From contig NZ_JADPKY010000071.1 of assembly GCF_023074185.1 (NCBI RefSeq), positions 62,001 to 126,000 of the forward strand: DNA of 64,000 bases. Reading direction: 5' to 3'. This stretch comes from Bradyrhizobium sp. 132. Its GTDB lineage: Bacteria > Pseudomonadota > Alphaproteobacteria > Rhizobiales > Xanthobacteraceae. The position numbers were made by a program, and so were the translations under genes. The notes below the pieces were generated by a model. The model worked only from the letters and a program-made list of their open reading frames with translations. It was not told where the DNA came from and did no database searches. Shown one piece after another: positions 16,820 through 25,309 of this stretch (its first letter is position 1; every line of letters starts with the position of its first letter).

Positions 16820-18757
16820 ATGAATTCGCGCTCCAAGTTTGCAGTTAAGAAATCCGCCGCTAGCAAGCCCGCTCTCCGCAAGCCGAACACCAGGAAATCC
16901 GCAGCCAAGGTCAAGTCCTCCAAACCGTCGCTTGCCAAGCCCTCGCTCGCCAAGTCTTCACCCGCCAAGCCTGCGAGCAAGACCGGCAAGCTTCCGGAGT
17001 GGAACCTCGCCGATCTCTATACCGGGATCGATGCGCCGGAAGTGGCGCGCGATCTCGCAAAGATGGATGCCGATTGCGTCGCGTTCGAGACGGACTACAA
17101 GGGCAAGCTCGCAACAGGAACAGCAAAGGAAGATGGCGGAAAATGGCTCACTGAAGCCGTGCGACGCTATGAGGCGATCGACGACCTCGCCGGCCGTCTC
17201 GGCTCCTACGCCGGTCTCGTCCATGCCGGCGACAGCGTGGACCCTGCGATTTCAAAGTTTTACGGCGACGTTTCCGAGCGGCTGACGGCTGCATCGACGC
17301 ATTTGCTGTTCTTCGCGCTCGAGCTCAATCGTGTCGATGACGATATATTGAACCGCGCGATGCAGGCCGCCGAGCTCGCGCACTACCGTCCCTGGATCGA
17401 GGATCTGCGCAAGGAGAAGCCGTACCAGCTCGACGACAAGCTCGAGCAGCTCTTTCTGGAGAAGTCGCAGACCGGCTATTCCGCCTTCAACCGGCTGTTC
17501 GATCAGACCATCTCGGGCCTGCGTTTCAAGGTCGGGACCAAGGAGCTCGCAATCGAGCCGACGCTCAATCTGCTGCAGGACCGCGACGGCGCCAAGCGCA
17601 AGGCCGCGGCCGAGGCGCTCGCAAAGACCTTCAAGGCCAATGAGCGCATCTTTGCGCTGATCACCAACACGCTGGCCAAGGACAAGGACATCTCAGACAG
17701 CTGGCGCGGCTTCAAGGACGTCGCGGATTCCCGCCATTTGAACAACCGCGTCGAACGCGAGGTGGTGGATGCGCTGGTCGCCTCGGTGCGCGCGGCCTAT
17801 CCAAAATTGTCGCATCGCTATTACGCGCTGAAGGCACGCTGGTTCGGCAAGAAGCGCCTGGCTTCCTGGGACCGCAATGCGCCGCTGCCTTTCGCGGCGA
17901 CCGGCGTCATCGGCTGGCCCGACGCGCGGAACATGGTGCTGACGGCCTATCGTGGCTTCTCGCCTGAAATGGCTGATATCGCCGAGCGCTTCTTCACCGA
18001 TCGCTGGATCGACGCGCCGGTACGCCCGGGCAAGGCACCGGGCGCGTTCTCGCATCCGACCACGCCGTCGGCGCACCCTTACGTACTGATGAACTACCAG
18101 GGCAAGCCGCGCGACGTGATGACGCTCGCCCATGAGCTCGGCCACGGCGTGCATCAGGTGCTGGCGGCCAGGAACGGCGCGCTGATGGCACCGACGCCGC
18201 TGACGCTGGCGGAGACCGCAAGCGTGTTCGGCGAGATGCTGACCTTCCGGCGGCTGCTGGCGCAGACCAGGAACCCAAAGCAGCGCCAGGCGCTGCTCGC
18301 CGGCAAGGTCGAGGACATGATCAACACCGTGGTGCGGCAGATCGCGTTCTATTCGTTCGAGCGCGCGGTCCACACCGAGCGCAAGAACGGCGAGCTCACC
18401 GCGACGCGGCTCGGCGAGATCTGGCTGTCGGTGCAAGGCGAGAGCCTGGGGCCGGCAATCGAGATCAAGGCGGGCTACGAGAACTACTGGATGTACATCC
18501 TGCACTTCATCCATTCGCCGTTCTACGTCTACGCCTATGCGTTCGGCGATTGCCTCGTGAACTCGCTCTACGCCGTCTACGAGAACGCGGCCGAGGGCTT
18601 TGCCGAGCGCTATCTCGACATGCTCGCCGCCGGCGGCACCAAGCATTATTCCGAGCTGCTGCGGCCGTTCGGGCTCGATGCCAAGGACCCGAAGTTCTGG
18701 GACAGCGGCCTCTCGGTCATCGCCGGCATGATCGACGAGCTGGAAGCAATGGGCTGA
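16820..18757 (+). CDS. pepF: M3-family oligoendopeptidase F
   Basis: A 645-residue zinc metallopeptidase. The zinc site LAHELGHGVHQVL (HExxH) is near residue 438, with the third ligand Glu in LTLAETASVFGEML. The N-terminal ~55 residues are a Lys/Ser/Pro/Ala-rich tail with KPSLAKPSLAKSSPAK repeats, probably disordered. WNLADLYTGIDAPEV then marks the start of the PepF domain. It degrades short peptides in the cytosol. Its gene is divergent from the NtrC-family regulator (127-base gap). Family members usually lack so long a basic tail, but the ATG at 16820 is the start that the frame and position support. Confidence 0.93.
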   Translation: MNSRSKFAVKKSAASKPALRKPNTRKSAAKVKSSKPSLAKPSLAKSSPAKPASKTGKLPEWNLADLYTGIDAPEVARDLAKMDADCVAFETDYKGKLATGTAKEDGGKWLTEAVRRYEAIDDLAGRLGSYAGLVHAGDSVDPAISKFYGDVSERLTAASTHLLFFALELNRVDDDILNRAMQAAELAHYRPWIEDLRKEKPYQLDDKLEQLFLEKSQTGYSAFNRLFDQTISGLRFKVGTKELAIEPTLNLLQDRDGAKRKAAAEALAKTFKANERIFALITNTLAKDKDISDSWRGFKDVADSRHLNNRVEREVVDALVASVRAAYPKLSHRYYALKARWFGKKRLASWDRNAPLPFAATGVIGWPDARNMVLTAYRGFSPEMADIAERFFTDRWIDAPVRPGKAPGAFSHPTTPSAHPYVLMNYQGKPRDVMTLAHELGHGVHQVLAARNGALMAPTPLTLAETASVFGEMLTFRRLLAQTRNPKQRQALLAGKVEDMINTVVRQIAFYSFERAVHTERKNGELTATRLGEIWLSVQGESLGPAIEIKAGYENYWMYILHFIHSPFYVYAYAFGDCLVNSLYAVYENAAEGFAERYLDMLAAGGTKHYSELLRPFGLDAKDPKFWDSGLSVIAGMIDELEAMG

Positions 18758-18794
18758 GGCGTAAGGAGCCTCTAGGGTCGATGTAAAACATTTG

Positions 18795-18823
18795 TTGAAC
18801 CGCGACCCGTACTGCGTTATACA
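18795..18823 (+). promoter_or_regulatory. putative sigma-70 promoter of the AbrB-Doc pair
   Basis: TTGAAC (18795-18800) and TATACA (18818-18823) are separated by 17 bp, the ideal spacing. The -10 element and part of the spacer lie inside the 36-bp palindrome, so a protein bound to the palindrome would block RNA polymerase. Confidence 0.55.
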
Positions 18824-18842
18824 ATTGTATAACGCAGTACGG
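18807..18842. promoter_or_regulatory. perfect 36-bp palindromic operator upstream of the antitoxin gene
   Basis: The left half CCGTACTGCGTTATACAA (18807-18824) is followed with no spacer by its exact reverse complement (18825-18842). The palindrome ends ten bases before the antitoxin ATG. Type II antitoxins typically repress their own promoter at such palindromes, so autoregulation by the AbrB-type antitoxin, with or without toxin, is the natural reading. Confidence 0.85.
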
Positions 18843-18852
18843 TGGGACGACC

Positions 18853-19077
18853 ATGAAGATCGAGATCAAGAAGATCGGTAATTCAGATGGACTGCTGCTT
18901 CCGCGCGAGCTGATGCAGCGACTTGACCTCAAGCGCGGACAGCAACTGCACATCGTGGAATTGCCGGGCGGTGGTTTCCAACTGCTGCCCTATGATCCCG
19001 ATTTCGGGCGGACGATGGAAATCGCCGACGACCTCATGGACAAGTACCGGGACACCCTTGCCGCACTAGCAAAGTAG
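18853..19077 (+). CDS. AbrB/MazE-type antitoxin
   Basis: A 74-residue protein with an N-terminal SpoVT/AbrB swapped-hairpin domain: MKIEIKKIGNSDGLLLPRE, MQRLDLKRGQQLHIVELPGG. The C-terminal tail FGRTMEIADDLMDKYRDTL is acidic and amphipathic, as expected for the segment that wraps the toxin. It should bind the palindrome directly upstream and neutralise the Doc toxin encoded eight bases downstream. The ATG lies ten bases after the palindrome. Confidence 0.9.
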   Translation: MKIEIKKIGNSDGLLLPRELMQRLDLKRGQQLHIVELPGGGFQLLPYDPDFGRTMEIADDLMDKYRDTLAALAK

Positions 19078-19085
19078 GGGGGCAA

Positions 19086-19481
19086 ATGAGCGAGCCCGAA
19101 GAGCCGCTCTGGATCACCTACGAGCAGGCTGTCGCAATTCACGGCCGGCAACTCCGCCGCTTCGGCGGCGCGCCGGGATTGCGCGATGAAGGTATGCTGC
19201 GATCGGCACTCGATCGGCCGATCAACAAGTGGCGCTACGAACAGGCGTCGCTCGATGAACTCGCTGCGGCCTATGCATTCGGTCTCGCGAAAAATCACGC
19301 ATTTGTCGACGGAAACAAGCGCATCGCGTTCCTGGCGATGATGGTCTTTCTTCACAAGAACGGAGTGACCTTCAGTCCCGATCCCGCGGAAGCGACAACC
19401 ATCATCCTTGCGCTCGCCGCCGGTGAAGTCAGCCAGCAGAGCCTCGTCCGCTGGATCCGCGATAATCTGGATTCCAAATGA
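19086..19481 (+). CDS. doc: Doc (Fic-fold) death-on-curing toxin
   Basis: A 131-residue Fic-domain protein with the Doc motif HAFVDGNKRIAF. The Lys in GNKR and the lack of a second Arg two residues after RIA are what separates Doc kinases from AMPylating Fic enzymes. Upstream text LRDEGMLRSALDRPINKW is typical of Doc. P1 Doc phosphorylates elongation factor Tu and stops translation; I infer the same here. It is read from one operon with the AbrB-type antitoxin (8-base gap, GGGGGG ribosome site) rather than with the classical Phd partner. Confidence 0.92.
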   Translation: MSEPEEPLWITYEQAVAIHGRQLRRFGGAPGLRDEGMLRSALDRPINKWRYEQASLDELAAAYAFGLAKNHAFVDGNKRIAFLAMMVFLHKNGVTFSPDPAEATTIILALAAGEVSQQSLVRWIRDNLDSK

Positions 19482-19577
19482 CCTGATTTGCCGGAAAACC
19501 GCGCCTGCCTGCCGTTGCCCTGCCCGAAAGTTTGCGGTATCCCAACGATGAATTCGACTTTCGACTGGGGACAATTG

Positions 19578-19730
19578 ATGGCTGATCATAGCGAAGTGGC
19601 GTACAGCACCGCCGACGGCAACGACTACGTTGCCCACGAGCAGACCTACGAGGGCTTCATCAAGCTGGTGAAGTACGGCACGATCTCGGTCGCGCTCATC
19701 GTGATCCTGATGGCGATCTTCCTGACCTGA
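19578..19730 (+). CDS. aa3-type cytochrome c oxidase subunit IV-like peptide
   Basis: A 50-residue protein: a hydrophilic start MADHSEVAYSTADGNDYVAH, EQTYEGFIKL, and one C-terminal transmembrane helix (ISVALIVILMAIFLT). This matches the bacterial aa3-type oxidase subunit IV family (COX4_pro_2), a single-helix accessory subunit. The ATG at 19578 is chosen because GGGGA lies six bases upstream and the product has family length; an in-frame ATG at 19548 (MNSTFDWGQL) is possible. No oxidase genes are nearby. It sits 137 bases upstream of pntAA, so it may be expressed with the transhydrogenase. Confidence 0.8.
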   Translation: MADHSEVAYSTADGNDYVAHEQTYEGFIKLVKYGTISVALIVILMAIFLT

Positions 19731-19867
19731 CTATCGCCGGCTGCATCCGCCAGCGCCGGCGGCTGCTCATAAAATTTGCACACAATCCGGTTCCAAAACC
19801 GGTATCCAACGTTGCGGGAGTAACGCTAAGTTCGCGTGCGCGCTTTTCCCGCGTCGCCGGAGGGCCT

Positions 19868-20995
19868 ATGAAGATCGCCGTTGCCAAGGAAATCGATCCG
19901 TCGGAGCCGCGCGTTGCCGCTTCGCCGGATACGGTGAAGAAGTTCAAGGCGTTGGGTGCCGAGATCGCCGTTGAGCCGGGCGCCGGCCTCAAGTCGGGCC
20001 TGCCGGATTCCGAATTCACCGCCGTGGGGGCCATCGTCAGCGCCGACGCGCTGAAGGACGCCGACATCATCATTAAGGTGAGGCGCCCTGAAGCCTCCGA
20101 GTTGGCGCAGTACAAGCGCGGCGCGCTCGTCATCGCCATCATGGACCCCTACGGCAATGAGGCCGCGCTGAAGACGATCGCCGATGCCGGCGTCTCTGCC
20201 TTCGCGATGGAATTGATGCCGCGCATCACGCGCGCGCAGGTAATGGACGTGTTGTCCTCGCAGGCTAATCTTGCCGGCTACCGTGCCGTGATCGAGGGCG
20301 CCGAAGCCTTCGGCCGCGCCTTCCCGATGATGATGACCGCGGCCGGCACCGTGCCTGCCGCCAAGGTGTTCGTGATGGGCGTCGGCGTCGCCGGCCTCCA
20401 GGCGATCGCGACCGCGCGCCGGCTCGGCGCCATCGTCACCGCGACCGACGTGCGGCCGGCGACCAAGGAGCAGGTGGAATCGCTCGGCGCGAAATTCCTC
20501 GCCGTCGAGGACGAGGAATTCAAGAACGCGCAGACCGCCGGCGGCTACGCCAAGGAAATGTCGAAAGAGTATCAGGCCAAGCAGGCCGCGCTGACCGCCG
20601 AGCACATCAAGAAGCAGGACATCGTGATCACGACGGCACTGATTCCGGGCCGGCCGGCGCCGAAGCTGGTCACGGCCGACATGGTCAAGTCGATGAAGCC
20701 GGGTTCGGTGCTGGTCGATCTCGCCGTCGAGCGCGGCGGCAATGTCGAGGGTGCAAGGCCGGGCGAAGTCGCCGACGTCGATGGCATCAAGATCGTCGGC
20801 TACACCAATGTCGCCGGCCGCGTCGCGGCGTCGGCCTCCAGCCTCTACGCGCGCAATTTGTTCAATTTCATCGAAACGATGTTCGACAAGACCAACAAGG
20901 CGCTGGCCGTGAATTGGGACGACGAACTCGTGAAGGCGACCGCGCTGACCAGGGACGGCGCCGTGATTCATCCGAATTTCCAGCCGAAAGCGTAA
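19868..20995 (+). CDS. pntA: NAD(P) transhydrogenase subunit alpha, part 1
   Basis: A 375-residue soluble NAD(H)-binding subunit (domain I) of the proton-translocating transhydrogenase. It has the alanine dehydrogenase/PNT fold with an N-terminal [19 protein letters not shown] segment and the Rossmann motif [18 protein letters not shown] near residue 170. The alpha chain lacks its membrane part, which is encoded separately by the next gene, as usual in alphaproteobacteria. A small CCGGTT-CCAA-AACCGG hairpin lies at 19787-19802, about 65 bases upstream. GGAGGG precedes the ATG. Confidence 0.95.
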   Translation: MKIAVAKEIDPSEPRVAASPDTVKKFKALGAEIAVEPGAGLKSGLPDSEFTAVGAIVSADALKDADIIIKVRRPEASELAQYKRGALVIAIMDPYGNEAALKTIADAGVSAFAMELMPRITRAQVMDVLSSQANLAGYRAVIEGAEAFGRAFPMMMTAAGTVPAAKVFVMGVGVAGLQAIATARRLGAIVTATDVRPATKEQVESLGAKFLAVEDEEFKNAQTAGGYAKEMSKEYQAKQAALTAEHIKKQDIVITTALIPGRPAPKLVTADMVKSMKPGSVLVDLAVERGGNVEGARPGEVADVDGIKIVGYTNVAGRVAASASSLYARNLFNFIETMFDKTNKALAVNWDDELVKATALTRDGAVIHPNFQPKA

Positions 20996-21006
20996 GGAGA
21001 GCCGCC

Positions 21007-21324
21007 ATGGAGCATGTTGCACAGGTCGTTGACCCCTTCGTCTTCCGGCTGTCGATTTTCGTTCTCGCCGTCTTCGTCGGCTATTTCGTGGTGTGGTCGG
21101 TGACCCCGGCGCTGCATACGCCGCTGATGAGCGTGACCAACGCGATCTCCTCGGTGATCGTGGTCGGCGCGCTGCTGGCGGTCGGCGTCGGCATGATCTC
21201 GATCGGCTCCGGCTGGGCGCGCGGCTTCGGTTTCGTCGCGCTCATCTTTGCCTGCGTGAACATCTTTGGCGGCTTCCTTGTCACCCAGCGCATGCTGGGG
21301 ATGTACAAGAAGAAGTCGAAGTAA
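21007..21324 (+). CDS. pntAB: NAD(P) transhydrogenase subunit alpha, part 2 (membrane)
   Basis: A 105-residue protein with three transmembrane helices ([54 protein letters not shown]). It matches the small membrane part of the alpha subunit. It forms part of the proton channel with PntB. The ATG at 21007 follows AAGGAGA by six bases and lies 11 bases after the pntA stop; the longer open frame upstream overlaps pntA and is not coding. Confidence 0.94.
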   Translation: MEHVAQVVDPFVFRLSIFVLAVFVGYFVVWSVTPALHTPLMSVTNAISSVIVVGALLAVGVGMISIGSGWARGFGFVALIFACVNIFGGFLVTQRMLGMYKKKSK

Positions 21325-21363
21325 GCGGCCACCTCGGGCTGAAGGGATCAATGGGGACCTGAG

Positions 21364-22764
21364 ATGAACGCCAATCTCTCTGCATTCTTGTATCTCGTGG
21401 CGGGGGTGCTGTTCATCCTGTCGCTGCGCGGGCTGTCGAGCCCGGCGTCGTCGCGCCAGGGCAATCTGTTCGGCATGATCGGCATGGGGATCGCGGTCGC
21501 AACCACGCTCGCCAGCCATCCGCCGGCGGACGGCGTCGCCTGGATCCTCGTGATATCAGGTATCGCCCTTGGCGGCGCGATCGGCGCGGTGATCGCCCGC
21601 CGCGTGCCGATGACCTCGATGCCGGAACTGGTCGCCGCCTTCCACTCTCTGGTCGGCATGGCCGCGGTGCTCGTCGCTGCCGGCGCATTCTACGCGCCCG
21701 AAGCCTTCGACATCGGCACCCCCGGCAACATCCATCCACAGAGCCTGGTCGAGATGTCGCTCGGCGTCGCCATCGGCGCGCTGACCTTCACCGGTTCGGT
21801 GATCGCGTTCCTGAAGCTGTCCGCGCGGATGAGCGGTGCGCCGATCATCCTGCCGTTCCGCCACATCATCAACATCGCGCTCGCGATCGCGCTCGTCGTC
21901 TTCGTCGTCGGCCTGGTGATGTCGGGCAGCGCGCTCGACTTCTGGCTGATCGTCATTATCGCGCTGGCGCTCGGTGTGCTCATGATCATCCCGATCGGCG
22001 GCGCCGACATGCCGGTCGTGATCTCGATGCTGAACTCCTACTCCGGCTGGGCGGCTGCCGGCATCGGCTTCACTCTCGGCAATTCCGCACTGATCATCAC
22101 CGGCGCGCTGGTCGGATCGTCGGGCGCGATCCTGTCCTACATCATGTGCCACGCGATGAACCGGTCCTTCATCTCGGTCATCCTCGGCGGCTTCGGCGGC
22201 GAGACCGCTGCGGCCGGCGGTGGCGGCGGCGGCGAGCAGAAGCCGGTCAAGCTCGGCTCGGCCGACGACGCGGCCTTCATCATGAAGAACGCTCAGAAGG
22301 TCATCATCGTGCCCGGCTACGGCATGGCGGTGGCGCAGGCCCAGCATGCGCTGCGCGAAATGGGCGACATCCTGAAGAAGGAAGGCGTCGAGGTGAAATA
22401 CGCCATTCACCCGGTCGCCGGCCGCATGCCCGGCCACATGAACGTGCTGCTTGCCGAAGCCAACGTGCCCTATGACGAGGTGTTCGAGCTCGAGGACATC
22501 AACTCCGAGTTCGCGCAGGCCGACATCGCCTTCGTGATCGGCGCCAACGACGTTACCAATCCGGCCGCCGAAGACGACAAGACCTCGCCAATCTACGGCA
22601 TGCCGGTGCTCCAGGTCTGGAAGGCCGGCACCGTGATGTTCATCAAGCGCTCGCTTGCTTCGGGCTATGCCGGCATCGACAATCCGCTGTTCTACCGGGA
22701 CAACACCATGATGCTGCTCGGCGACGCCAAGAAGGTCACCGAAAGCATCGTCAAGTCGATGTAG
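21364..22764 (+). CDS. pntB: NAD(P) transhydrogenase subunit beta
   Basis: A 466-residue subunit with about nine N-terminal transmembrane helices and a cytosolic NADP(H)-binding domain III from residue ~300. Motifs include VIIVPGYGMAVAQAQHALRE, HPVAGRMPGHMNVLLAEA, FVIGANDVTNPAA and the KRSLASGYAGIDNPLFY lid region. With PntA and PntAB it uses the proton gradient to make NADPH from NADH. A Gly-rich linker (AAAGGGGGGGEQKPV) joins the membrane and NADP parts. Confidence 0.96.
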   Translation: MNANLSAFLYLVAGVLFILSLRGLSSPASSRQGNLFGMIGMGIAVATTLASHPPADGVAWILVISGIALGGAIGAVIARRVPMTSMPELVAAFHSLVGMAAVLVAAGAFYAPEAFDIGTPGNIHPQSLVEMSLGVAIGALTFTGSVIAFLKLSARMSGAPIILPFRHIINIALAIALVVFVVGLVMSGSALDFWLIVIIALALGVLMIIPIGGADMPVVISMLNSYSGWAAAGIGFTLGNSALIITGALVGSSGAILSYIMCHAMNRSFISVILGGFGGETAAAGGGGGGEQKPVKLGSADDAAFIMKNAQKVIIVPGYGMAVAQAQHALREMGDILKKEGVEVKYAIHPVAGRMPGHMNVLLAEANVPYDEVFELEDINSEFAQADIAFVIGANDVTNPAAEDDKTSPIYGMPVLQVWKAGTVMFIKRSLASGYAGIDNPLFYRDNTMMLLGDAKKVTESIVKSM

Positions 22765-22785
22765 CGCGGAAGGAAACGGGCCGTG

Positions 22786-22818
22786 GCCAAGCGACGCGCG
22801 GGCAGCGCGTCGCTTGGC
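22786..22818 (+). terminator. strong hairpin after the pnt operon
   Basis: GCCAAGCGACGCGC (22786-22799), a five-base loop, and the exact complement (22805-22818) form a 14-bp stem starting 22 bases after the pntB stop. There is no U-tract, so it may act as an mRNA 3' end stabiliser or a weak terminator. Confidence 0.55.
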
Positions 22819-22937
22819 ACGCCGCTCACAAGGCGACGTTGTGGTTGCCGCGACGTTCCGGCGAGCCTCCAGCCCGATGTCATGAAATTGCTGCGGAGCT
22901 GTCGCAAAGTCCTGAACGGGGACGGGGCCGCGTCATC

Positions 22938-23735
22938 ATGACCATCGTCAAGTGGATCGCCATCCTGTTCGCGGCCGTTTATCTCGGCTGTGTCCTCGTG
23001 CTGTATGTCAGGCAGCGCGAGATGCTGTTTCCGATCCCGCCCGTCGGTCGCACCGCGCCGGATGCCGCAGGCTTGCCCGAGGCTGAAGAGCACGTCCTGA
23101 CCACCTCCGATGGCGAGAAGGTCATCGTCTGGCACGTGCCGGCGAGGCCCGGCCGCCCCGTGATCCTGTATTTCCCGGGCAACGGCGATTATCTCGCCGG
23201 TCGCGTCAGCCGCTTCAAGGCCATGACGGCGGACGGCACCGGTCTCGTCGCGCTGTCCTATCGCGGCTATGCCGGCTCGAGCGGTGCGCCGAGCGAGGAG
23301 GGCCTGCTGCAGGATGCAGCGGCCGCCTACGCCTTCACCACTGCACGCTATGCGGCGGAACGAATCGTCGGCTGGGGCTTTTCGCTCGGGACCGGCGTGG
23401 CGGTCGCGATCGCCTCGCAGCATCGGGTTGGAAAACTCATCCTGGAAGCTCCCTATACGTCGACGGTCGACATTGCTGCTTCATCATTCTGGTTCGTTCC
23501 GGTGCGCCTGCTGATGCGAGATCCATTTCATTCCGATGAGCGCATCCCGCGCGTCACTGTGCCGCTATTGGTGATGCATGGCACCAATGACCTTGCCATT
23601 TCGATCGTGTTCGGAGAGCGTCTGTTCGCGCTCGCGCATGAACCGAAGCAGTTCGTTCGCTTTGCGGGCGGCGGACACGATAATCTCGATGCTTTCGGTG
23701 CGATCGAAACGGCGAGGCGCTTCATTGCTTCCTAG
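22938..23735 (+). CDS. alpha/beta hydrolase (membrane-anchored, BEM46-like)
   Basis: A 265-residue protein with one N-terminal transmembrane helix (WIAILFAAVYLGCVLVLYV) and a periplasm-facing or membrane-bound alpha/beta hydrolase domain. The oxyanion region is VILYFPGNGDYLAG, the nucleophile elbow is GWGFSLGTGVA (Ser in GFSLG), the acid is in MHGTNDLAI and the catalytic His is in AGGGHDNL. It matches serine hydrolases of the BEM46/YfhR type, whose substrates are unknown. The ATG at 22938 is chosen because the upstream in-frame extension has no domain features. Its 3' end overlaps the likely start of the next gene, suggesting coupling. Confidence 0.83.
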   Translation: MTIVKWIAILFAAVYLGCVLVLYVRQREMLFPIPPVGRTAPDAAGLPEAEEHVLTTSDGEKVIVWHVPARPGRPVILYFPGNGDYLAGRVSRFKAMTADGTGLVALSYRGYAGSSGAPSEEGLLQDAAAAYAFTTARYAAERIVGWGFSLGTGVAVAIASQHRVGKLILEAPYTSTVDIAASSFWFVPVRLLMRDPFHSDERIPRVTVPLLVMHGTNDLAISIVFGERLFALAHEPKQFVRFAGGGHDNLDAFGAIETARRFIAS

Positions 23736-25170
23736 ACGGCTTGTTGTTCGGTGCGGGAGCGGGTTCATCGCCGCGATCCTGGTCGTGTTGTTGCCGCAGC
23801 ACGCATGGGCGGCGACCGGGCTCGACGGCGCGGCGATGCGCTGGCCCTATGCGCTGCCCTTTTGCGGCCTCCTGCTGTCGATCGCGCTCGGCCCGCTGCT
23901 GTTTGCACGGTTTTGGCACCATCATTACGGCAAGATCGCCGCGGCCTGGTCGCTGCTGGCACTCGCCTCGCTCGTCATCTTGGGCGGGAGCATGGCGGCG
24001 CTGGCGGCACTCGTCCACGCCATGCTCGCCGAATATCTCGGTTTCATCGTGCTGCTGTTCTCGCTCTATGTCGTGGCCGGGGGCGTTCTCGTCAGGGGCG
24101 ACATCAAGGCGACGCCGGCGGCGAATGCCGGCATCCTCGCGCTCGGCACGCTGATGGCGAGCGTCGTCGGCACCACGGGGGCAGCCATGATCCTGATCCG
24201 GCCTTTGATCCGCGCCAACCGGCCGCGGCGCCACAACGTCCATGTCGTCATCTTTTTCATCATCCTGGTTGCCAATGTCGGCGGCGCGCTGAGCCCGCTC
24301 GGCGATCCCCCGCTGTTCGTCGGCTTCCTGCATGGCGTCGACTTCTTCTGGACCACGCGGACCATTTGGCTACAGACGGCGATCGTTGCCGGACTGCTGC
24401 TCGCGATCTTCGTTGCCATCGACGTCTGGCGCTTCCGCAGCGAACCCTTGCCCGGCGACGCCGGCGCCGCGAAGCCGGTCCGCATCCGCGGTCTCGTCAA
24501 CCTGGTGCTGATCGCAGCCATCGTCGCGAGCCTGCTGGCCTCGGCAATGTGGAAGCCCGGCATTGCCTTCGACATTCTCGGAACCAGGCTGGAGCTGGAA
24601 GACATCGCCCGCAACGCGGCGCTGCTGGCGATAGCGGCCCTGTCGGTGTGGTTGACGCCGGACGAGCACAGGCAAGCCAACGGCTTCACTTGGGAGCCGA
24701 TTCGCGAAGTCGCAAAACTGTTCGCCGGCATTTTTGTCGCGATCATCCCGGTCATCGCCATGCTCAATGCCGGCCATCACGGTGCCTTCGCCTGGCTGTT
24801 GTCGGCCGTGACGGCGCCGGACGGCACGCCGCGCGAGGTTGCCTATTTCTGGTTCACCGGCCTGATGTCGGCGTTCCTCGATAATGCGCCGACCTATCTG
24901 TTGTTCTTTGAACTCGCCGGCGGCGAGCCGCAGGTGCTGATGCATGAGCTGTCGGGCACGCTTGCGTCCATCTCCATGGGCGCGGTCTACATGGGCGCGC
25001 TCACCTATATCGGCAATGCGCCGAACTTCATGGTGAGCAGCATCGCCAGCGAGAACGGCATCGCGATGCCGAGCTTCTTCGGTTATTTCGTGCGTGCCAG
25101 CGCGGTGCTGATCCCGCTGTTCCTGCTGCTGACGCTGCTGCCGCTCGCGCCGATCCTGCACTTGCTTTGA
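23725..25170 (+). CDS. sodium:proton antiporter (NhaD/CitMHS-like)
   Basis: A polytopic protein of about 481 residues with a signal-like start (GFIAAILVVLLPQHAWA) and 11-13 hydrophobic segments. Characteristic pieces are GTLMASVVGTTGAAMILIRP, VANVGGALSPLGDPPLFVGF and FLDNAPTYLLFFELAGG, and TYIGNAPNFMVSSIA near the end. These match the ion transporter superfamily branch annotated as sodium:proton antiporter or citrate transporter-like. The start is uncertain: TTG at 23725 has GAGG seven bases upstream and yields a clean signal segment, whereas ATG at 23689 adds basic residues. Either overlaps the hydrolase gene. Confidence 0.8.
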   Translation: MLPRRLVVRCGSGFIAAILVVLLPQHAWAATGLDGAAMRWPYALPFCGLLLSIALGPLLFARFWHHHYGKIAAAWSLLALASLVILGGSMAALAALVHAMLAEYLGFIVLLFSLYVVAGGVLVRGDIKATPAANAGILALGTLMASVVGTTGAAMILIRPLIRANRPRRHNVHVVIFFIILVANVGGALSPLGDPPLFVGFLHGVDFFWTTRTIWLQTAIVAGLLLAIFVAIDVWRFRSEPLPGDAGAAKPVRIRGLVNLVLIAAIVASLLASAMWKPGIAFDILGTRLELEDIARNAALLAIAALSVWLTPDEHRQANGFTWEPIREVAKLFAGIFVAIIPVIAMLNAGHHGAFAWLLSAVTAPDGTPREVAYFWFTGLMSAFLDNAPTYLLFFELAGGEPQVLMHELSGTLASISMGAVYMGALTYIGNAPNFMVSSIASENGIAMPSFFGYFVRASAVLIPLFLLLTLLPLAPILHLL

Positions 25171-25196
25171 ATCTGCCGACCGATTTGCCACTGCTC

Positions 25197-25235
25197 GCCC
25201 AAGGTGCGATGAATATCGTCGCACCCTGGGCTTTT
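25197..25235 (+). terminator. intrinsic terminator after the antiporter gene
   Basis: GCCCAAGGTGCGA (25197-25209) and TCGCACCCTGGGC (25219-25231) pair with one mismatch around a nine-base loop and are followed by TTTT. It lies 27 bases after the stop codon. Confidence 0.85.
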
Positions 25236-25242
25236 CGTTTGA

Positions 25243-25287
25243 GCATGATCCTTTCGGAAAGCCGCGATACATTTTTCCGGATCGTGC
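25243..25287. repeat. degraded REP-like palindrome
   Basis: GCATGATCC-TTTCGGAAA followed by TTTTCCGG-ATCGTGC is a diverged copy of the perfect element at 2144-2184, lying directly downstream of the terminator and 23 bases before chaA. Confidence 0.6.
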
Positions 25288-25309
25288 GCGAAGCAGTTGG
25301 AGCCGATAG

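Noticed and set aside
18807..18842. 36-bp palindrome considered as a terminator of pepF
   Set aside because: It is 49 bases after the pepF stop but has no T-tract, is AT-rich in the centre, and overlaps a promoter just before the antitoxin gene, so an operator is more likely.
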